From: Marinibaculum sp040216765
Lineage (GTDB): Bacteria > Pseudomonadota > Alphaproteobacteria > Ferrovibrionales > Ferrovibrionaceae
Direction: 5' to 3'
DNA length: 64,000 bases
Assembly (NCBI GenBank): GCA_040216765.1
Contig: JAVJON010000045.1
Coordinates: 62,001-126,000, forward strand
Shown here: in pieces, positions 58,812 to 64,000 of the stretch
Layout of the letters: each line of letters begins with the position of its first letter
Numbering within the stretch: the first letter of the stretch is position 1
The notes under the pieces: generated by a model
The model's database searches: none
Told to the model about the DNA's origin: nothing
What the model saw: only the letters and a program-made list of their open reading frames with translations
Position numbers and translations under genes: made by a program

Positions 58812-60977
58812 TCACTCGGCGGCCTGGACGGCCGCGAGAGGCGTGACCTCCACCAGGTTGTCGGAGAAGGTCGGCGCACCGCCCAGATCCGCCATCGCCC
58901 CGGAATTCACCGCCTGGACGGTCGCCTCGCCGCGGCTGTTGCGGCGCCAATGGCCCATCGGCGCCACCACCACGCCCTGCAGCACATCCTCGCTCAGGCG
59001 CGCCACTGCCTGGAAGCTGCCGCGGCCGTTGCGCACCTCGACCGGCATGCCATCGCCGATATTGCGCTCCCGGGCATCGGCGGGGTGCAGTATCAGGGCC
59101 TGCTCGCCGGCATGATGCAGCTGCTGCGGCAGGTTGGCATAGCTGGAATTCAGGAAGGCGTGGCTCTTCGGCGACATCAGGCTCAGCGGGAAGCTGGCCG
59201 CCAGGCCGGGGCTGGTCGCCGGTGATTCGTTCGGCGGGATGTAGTGCGGCAGGGGGTCGACCGGGGCGCCGGACTGGAACTCCTCGGAGCCCTGCCGGAA
59301 CAGCGGCAGGACGAAATCGCCGTTCGCCGCCAGCGAGGCCTTGAACTCGCACTTGCCCGACGGCGTCGGGAAGCCGCCCTCGCGATGCGGCGCATAGTCC
59401 GCGGCGGGCGGCAGGTTGAGCCGGGCATAGCCTTCGCGCCGCAGCCGCTCCAGCGTGATCCCCGCCAGCGCCGGGCTCGACCAGTCCATCGCCTCCTCGA
59501 TTATCTGCGCGTCGCTGCGGCGGAAGAACGGGTCGTCGTCGAAGCCCATGGTCGCGGCCAGGCGCCGGAACAGCTCGGCATTCGGCACCGCCTCGCCCAG
59601 CGGGTCGATCGCCCGGTTGTTGTAGGACAGGTAGAAATGCCCCCAGGAGAACATGATGTCCTCCTGCTCCAGCTGGGTGGTGGCCGGCAGGACGATATCG
59701 GCATGCAGGGCGGTGTCGGTCAGGAACTGCTCGCTGACCACGGTGAACAGGTCCTCGCGGCACAGGCCGCGAACGATCTTGTCCTGCTCCGGCACCACGA
59801 CCGCCGGGTTGGCATTGTAGACGAACAGGGCCCGGATCGGCGGGTCCAGCGCCATCTCGCCGGTCAGCGCCGGGCCCAGCCGCCACTGGTTCAGGACCCG
59901 GGTGCCGGGGGTCAGCAGGTCGGGGCGCATCAGCCGGCCCCAATCCACCGGGAAGGCCCAGACCGGCAGCTGCAGGATGCCGCCGCCGGGATGCCGCCAG
60001 GCCCCGGTCAGCGCCGGCAGGCAGGCGGCGGCGCGCACCGCCTGGCCGCCGCCGGCATGCCGCTCCAGCGCCACGCCGATCCGCAGCACGGCCGGCGCGG
60101 CGGTGGCGAATTCGCGCGCCAGGGTGCGGATATCCTCCGCCGGCACGCCGGTTACCGCGGCGGCCCAGTCCGGCGGATAGTCCGCCGCCCGTTCCTTCAG
60201 CTCGTCGAAGCCGATGGTGTAGCGTTCGACATAGTCCCGGTCGACCAGGCCCTCGGCGACGATCACGTTGATCATCGCCAGCGCCAGCGCCGCGTCGGTG
60301 CCCGGGCGGATCGGGATGTGCCAGTCGGCCTTCTTCGCCGTGCGGGTCTTCACCGGGTCGATCGCCACCACCTTGGCGCCCTGCGCCTGCGCCTCGGCGA
60401 TGAACGGCCAGTGGTGCAGGTTCGTGCTCATCGTGTTGCAGGCCCAGAGAATGATGTAGCGGGCGTGGCGGAACGCCTCCGGGTCCACGCCGGCGGTCGG
60501 GCCGATGGTCATCACATAGGCGGTGGAGGCGCCGGAATCGCAGAACGTCCGCTCGCCGATCGTCGCCCCCAGCCGGTTGAAGAACGGGTCGCCGACATTC
60601 AGCCCGTTCACGATGCCCTCGGTGCCCAGATAGCTGTAGGGCAGGATCGCGGTTGGCCCGTCCTCGGCGATGATCGCCCGCCAGCGGTCGCGGATCTCGG
60701 CCAGGGCCTCGTCCCAGCCGATGCGGGCGAAGCGGCCGCTGCCCTTCGGGCCGCTGCGGCGCACCGGGTGCAGCACACGCTCGGCACTGTAGGTGCGGTC
60801 CTGGTAGTTGTTCACCTTGACGCACAGCCCGCCGCGGGTGAACGGATGGTCCGGGTTGCCGCGCACCGCCGTGGCCCGGCCGTCCCGCACCGTGACCAGC
60901 ATGGAACAGGTGTCGGGGCAGTCATGCGGGCAGGCCGCCAGTACGGTCCTGTCGGTCGTGCGTCCCTGCTCGGTCAT
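58812..60977 (-). CDS. Molybdopterin-containing oxidoreductase (bis-MGD family)
   Basis: The 721-residue protein binds a 4Fe-4S cluster through Cys16, Cys20, Cys24 and Cys52 (ACPHDCPDTC and GGLCVK). It carries molybdopterin-binding segments such as LWACNTMSTNLHHWPF, NANPAVVVPEQDK and the C-terminal GDGMPVEVRNGRG. There is no Tat signal, so it is cytoplasmic. It resembles the formate dehydrogenase/assimilatory-type group; the molybdenum ligand is probably in CDSGAS near residue 146-151 and was not assigned. GGGGAG precedes ATG 60977. It is divergent from an AraC regulator. Substrate unknown. Confidence 0.88.
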   Translation of the reverse strand: MTEQGRTTDRTVLAACPHDCPDTCSMLVTVRDGRATAVRGNPDHPFTRGGLCVKVNNYQDRTYSAERVLHPVRRSGPKGSGRFARIGWDEALAEIRDRWRAIIAEDGPTAILPYSYLGTEGIVNGLNVGDPFFNRLGATIGERTFCDSGASTAYVMTIGPTAGVDPEAFRHARYIILWACNTMSTNLHHWPFIAEAQAQGAKVVAIDPVKTRTAKKADWHIPIRPGTDAALALAMINVIVAEGLVDRDYVERYTIGFDELKERAADYPPDWAAAVTGVPAEDIRTLAREFATAAPAVLRIGVALERHAGGGQAVRAAACLPALTGAWRHPGGGILQLPVWAFPVDWGRLMRPDLLTPGTRVLNQWRLGPALTGEMALDPPIRALFVYNANPAVVVPEQDKIVRGLCREDLFTVVSEQFLTDTALHADIVLPATTQLEQEDIMFSWGHFYLSYNNRAIDPLGEAVPNAELFRRLAATMGFDDDPFFRRSDAQIIEEAMDWSSPALAGITLERLRREGYARLNLPPAADYAPHREGGFPTPSGKCEFKASLAANGDFVLPLFRQGSEEFQSGAPVDPLPHYIPPNESPATSPGLAASFPLSLMSPKSHAFLNSSYANLPQQLHHAGEQALILHPADARERNIGDGMPVEVRNGRGSFQAVARLSEDVLQGVVVAPMGHWRRNSRGEATVQAVNSGAMADLGGAPTFSDNLVEVTPLAAVQAAE

Positions 60978-61171
60978 ATCGAAGCTCCCCGATCCGTTTG
61001 CGGCTCTGCCGGCCTGTCCCGACAGGCTACCGCCCTGGCCGCGCCGGGTCATGGCCCGTTCTTGCTGTCTTGTTGCCCCGGCATGCGGAAGCATCGGCCC
61101 GGCCGCATTCCGGCCTCGCCCCTCTTGGTGCTAGGCTGCAGGCTTGTTGCAACGGGCCGGAGGACGGGTCG

Positions 61172-62065
61172 GTGCAGTTGAGCGGTCACGGCGACCAGAA
61201 ATACCCTGCCAGCACCCGCCTGCAGAGCAGCGCCGGCCGCGGCTGGCCCGGCCTGCTGGCCGAGCGCTGGCATCACCGCGCCGGCGCGCTTCCCGATATC
61301 GAGCCGCGCGAGACCGAGCTCATCGTCATGACCCGCGGCCGCCTCCACGTGCGGCGCCGCGGCGATGGCCGGCTGCAGCGCACGGCCGCCGTCCCGGGCA
61401 CGATCTGGCTCTGCCCCGCCGGGATCCGCGAGGACATGATCCGCCTGTATGGCGAGATCCAGGAAAGCGTCCATGTCTACCTGCCGGCGGCCCCGCTGGC
61501 CGCCACGGCGCTGCAGGACCTGGAGGTCGATCCCGCACGGCTGCGCCTGCGCTACGACGGCGGCTTCCACGACCCGGTGATCGAGCAGCTGTCCCGCGCC
61601 GTGCTGCGGGAACTGCGACAGCCCGGCCCGACCGGCGCCCTGCTGGCGGAGAGCCTGGGCCTCGCCCTGGCGGCCTATCTCCTGCGCCATCATTCCAACA
61701 TCGCGCCTGCAGCCCTGCCCCTGGCGCGGGCGGAGGGGGCGCTGGATGCCGGCCGGCAAAGGCGGATCCGGGACTTCATCGCCGACAATCTGGCGGCCGA
61801 CCTGAGCCTGGAGCAGCTGGCGGCGGAGGCCTGCCTGAGCCGCTATCATTTCGCGCGCGCCTTCAAGTCCGCCTTCGGCTGCCCGCCGCATCGCTACATC
61901 CTGGCCCGGCGGCTGGAACGGGCACAGCGCATGCTGGCCAACCCGGACCTGACCCTGGCCGAGATCGCCGCGGCCTGCGGCTTCGCCTCGCCGGCGCATT
62001 TCTCCCGCGCCTTCCGGCAGGCGACCGGCCAGCCGCCCGGCGCCTGGCGCGCTGCAGGGGCGTAG
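61172..62065 (+). CDS. AraC-family transcriptional regulator
   Basis: The 297-residue protein has an N-terminal cupin-like sensor domain and a C-terminal double helix-turn-helix. The first is AADLSLEQLAAEACLSRYHFARAFKSAFG and the second LTLAEIAAACGFASPAHFSRAFRQATG. The GTG at 61172 is chosen because GGAGG lies about 8 bases upstream and the residues before it look untypical. It is divergent from the molybdoenzyme across 194 bases and may control it. Confidence 0.9.
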   Translation: MQLSGHGDQKYPASTRLQSSAGRGWPGLLAERWHHRAGALPDIEPRETELIVMTRGRLHVRRRGDGRLQRTAAVPGTIWLCPAGIREDMIRLYGEIQESVHVYLPAAPLAATALQDLEVDPARLRLRYDGGFHDPVIEQLSRAVLRELRQPGPTGALLAESLGLALAAYLLRHHSNIAPAALPLARAEGALDAGRQRRIRDFIADNLAADLSLEQLAAEACLSRYHFARAFKSAFGCPPHRYILARRLERAQRMLANPDLTLAEIAAACGFASPAHFSRAFRQATGQPPGAWRAAGA

Positions 62066-62149
62066 GCCGCCGCCGCCGGATCGCCCGCGCGCCCCGGGCC
62101 GCCGGATCTGCTACTCTGGGCACCGCGTTCCCCCGACCGGGCCATTGCC

Positions 62150-63967
62150 GTGCCGAACCGCCTTCCCCTGCAGCACCGCCTCCGCCGCGCGGTGCGCGCC
62201 TTCCTGTGGCCGGACCCCCGCAACGGCAACCTGATCCAGGCGGCTCGCGAGCGGCTGCTGATCCAGTTCTCGCTGCTCGCCGGGGTGGGCGGCACGGCAA
62301 CCGCACTGGCCTGGTGGAACCTGGCCGCGCTGCTGCCGCTGACTCTCTCCCTCGCCCTGCTCGGCGGCCTGTCGCTGTTCCTGGTGCCGGTCCATTTCCA
62401 CCTGACCGGGGCCTTCCGGCGCAGCGCCTGGATGCTGGTCCTGCTCTATGTCGCGCCGATCCTGTCCACGTCGCTGGCCACCGGCGGCCTGCTGGCCGGC
62501 ACCACCCTCTACCTGCTGGCGGCGCCCGTCATCGCCGGGCTGCTGCTGGGCATGCGCCCGGCGCTGCTGGTCGGCGGCGCGGTCTTCCTGGCGGTCGTCG
62601 CGCTCTATCTCGGCCAGGAGCAGCTCAACCCGCCGGTCCACCGGATGGCGCCGCGGGCCATGGCATTCTCCTACGGCTATGCGATGGCGATCCTGGTGCT
62701 CGGCCTCGCCGCCGCGATCGGGACGTTCCAGGCCATGGTCGACAGGACCAACCGCGCGCTGGACCGGGCGCGCGTCGAGGCGGAGGCCGCGAACGAGGCG
62801 CGGGCGCAGTTCCTGGCCAACATGACCCACGAGCTGCGGACGCCGCTCAACGGCATCCTCGGCTTCGCGGACCTTCTGGCGGGGCGCGACCTGGACGAGG
62901 AGGCGCGCGACCATCTGCGCCACATCCGCGGCTCGGGCCGCGACCTGCTGGCCCTGGTCAACGACGTGCTGGATTTCAGCCGCGCCGAGACCGGCGCCCT
63001 GCGGCTCGAGGCGGTGCCGGTCGACCTGCCGGCGCTGCTGGCGGAGCTGCAGCAGCGCTTCCTGCCGCGCTGCGCGGCCAAGGGCCTGGCCTTTTCCGCA
63101 ACCCTCGAGCCCGAAGTGCCGCCGCTGGTCAGCGGCGACCCGCTGCGCCTGCGGCAGGTGATCGGCAACCTGCTGGACAATGCGGTGAAGTTCACCGATG
63201 CGGGTTCGGTGCGCCTGACCGTCGGGCTGGACGGCATGGCCGGCACGCCCGCGCCGGCCGGGGACGGCACATCCGGGCCGGTCGCGACCCTGCGCTTCAC
63301 GGTCGCCGACACCGGCCCCGGCATCCCGGCGGCCGCGCTGGCCACCCTGTTCGACCGCTTCACCCAGGCCGACAGCTCCACCACCCGCCGCTATGGCGGC
63401 TCCGGCCTGGGGCTGGCGATCGTGCACACCATCGCCGGACTGATGGGCGGCACCGCCGGCGTGGAGAGCCGGCCCGGCGCGGGCAGCCGGTTCTGGGCGA
63501 CGGCGCGCCTGCCGGTCCTGGCCGTCGCGGCGCAGGGCGAGGCTGCCGCCACGGCCGCCGCGCCGCCGCGCCAGCGCCGGGCCCGGCATCCCGGCGACGT
63601 GCTGGTGGTCGAGGACAGCCCGACGAACCAGGACCTGTTCCGCACCGTGCTGACCGGTGCCGGCCATCGCGTGCAGATCGCGCCCAACGGCCAGGCAGCG
63701 TTGCAGGCGCTGCGCCGGGACCGGTTCGACCTGGTGCTGATGGACGGCCAGATGCCGGTGATGGGCGGGCTGGACGCCACCCGCGCCATCCGCAGATCGG
63801 GGGAGCCGTTCGCCCGGGTGACGATCGTGGCGCTGACCGCCAATGCCCTGGCGCACGACGCGGCGGCGTTCCGGGACGCCGGGATGAACGACTATCTGGC
63901 CAAGCCGGTCGACCTGAACCTGCTGCTGGACAAGGTCGACGAATGGATTGCCCGCCGACAGGCCTGA
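62150..63967 (+). CDS. Hybrid sensor histidine kinase with receiver domain
   Basis: The 605-residue protein has an N-terminal region with about six membrane helices (residues 40-195), then a HisKA domain with phospho-acceptor His227 (NMTHELRTPLNGILGF). An ATPase domain follows (DNAVKFTD, ADTGPGIP, GSGLGLAI). It ends with a receiver domain whose acceptor is Asp532 (LVLMDGQMPVMGG) with Lys585 at the usual place. It starts with GTG and no strong ribosome site. No separate periplasmic sensor domain is seen, so it probably senses a membrane signal. No output regulator lies nearby within the window. Confidence 0.92.
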   Translation: MPNRLPLQHRLRRAVRAFLWPDPRNGNLIQAARERLLIQFSLLAGVGGTATALAWWNLAALLPLTLSLALLGGLSLFLVPVHFHLTGAFRRSAWMLVLLYVAPILSTSLATGGLLAGTTLYLLAAPVIAGLLLGMRPALLVGGAVFLAVVALYLGQEQLNPPVHRMAPRAMAFSYGYAMAILVLGLAAAIGTFQAMVDRTNRALDRARVEAEAANEARAQFLANMTHELRTPLNGILGFADLLAGRDLDEEARDHLRHIRGSGRDLLALVNDVLDFSRAETGALRLEAVPVDLPALLAELQQRFLPRCAAKGLAFSATLEPEVPPLVSGDPLRLRQVIGNLLDNAVKFTDAGSVRLTVGLDGMAGTPAPAGDGTSGPVATLRFTVADTGPGIPAAALATLFDRFTQADSSTTRRYGGSGLGLAIVHTIAGLMGGTAGVESRPGAGSRFWATARLPVLAVAAQGEAAATAAAPPRQRRARHPGDVLVVEDSPTNQDLFRTVLTGAGHRVQIAPNGQAALQALRRDRFDLVLMDGQMPVMGGLDATRAIRRSGEPFARVTIVALTANALAHDAAAFRDAGMNDYLAKPVDLNLLLDKVDEWIARRQA

Positions 63968-64000
63968 TCCGCGGCGGGCGGTTCTGCTAGACTTGGCCAT

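Noticed and set aside
62111..64000. A long minus-strand frame opposite the hybrid kinase
   Set aside because: Its composition is that of antisense to a high-GC gene, and the plus-strand kinase motifs are unambiguous.

Overview
The window is about 70% GC, with G or C at nearly every third codon position. It carries Tat-exported oxidases, a liv-type ABC operon, a Fur-family Zur with a znu locus, TIGR00341-type and CaCA transporters, and dispersed palindromes of the kind whose translation reads VIPGLDPGIH. Together these point to a chromosomal segment of an alphaproteobacterium, probably of the Rhodospirillales/Azospirillales type. No genus can be fixed from the sequence alone. No rRNA, tRNA, CRISPR array, phage or transposase gene was seen, so most of it reads as ordinary chromosome.

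Layout. 1-4.1 kb: tail of an alkA-like glycosylase overlapping ogt, a GST, a MATE pump, and a pair of exported proteins (one HAD/LNS2-like). 4.1-9.4 kb: a Tat-exported multicopper oxidase divergent from a Tat-exported flavin amine oxidase, followed by a lipoprotein adenosine-deaminase homologue. 9.4-11.5 kb: a palindrome-bearing gap and a second MATE pump. 11.5-12.3 kb: a TumE/TumA-like toxin-antitoxin pair behind a perfect 27-bp palindrome. 12.3-17.4 kb: a branched-chain amino acid type ABC operon split by a 156-bp tandem repeat. 17.7-23.7 kb: a complete RND tripartite pump. 23.7-31.3 kb: LysR plus nitronate monooxygenase, then stress and ion genes (DOPA dioxygenase-like, CBS, DJ-1, CaCA, hemolysin III, DUF3008, NhaP-like).

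31.4-37.2 kb is the most interesting region. It is an NHLM-type bacteriocin export cassette: a HlyD-like adaptor, a C39-peptidase ABC exporter and a second ABC exporter. A 43-codon gene faces away from it and encodes a near-perfect double-glycine-type leader (ASELQALSAG) ending in a seven-residue aromatic tail, VSWGWIW. No modification enzyme is present, so this may be a minimal system exporting a very small peptide.

37.2-42.2 kb: a zinc locus, with znuA divergent from znuCB-zur-zevAB-like genes over a Zur-box-like palindrome. A DUF2796 (ZrgA-like) gene lies 2 kb further on. 42.2-46.7 kb: a PLP dehydratase, azlCD, a second GST, DUF3830 and a SnoaL-like protein. 46.9-52.8 kb: a PAS-GGDEF-EAL protein, an NfeD/SPFH pair and a class III adenylate cyclase. 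52.9-54.4 kb: a DEAD-box helicase fused in frame to a cold-shock domain that also has its own start. 54.7-58.8 kb: two CaCA exchangers, a TIGR00341/DUF389 protein and a TerB protein. 58.8-64 kb: a molybdopterin oxidoreductase divergent from an AraC regulator, then a hybrid histidine kinase.
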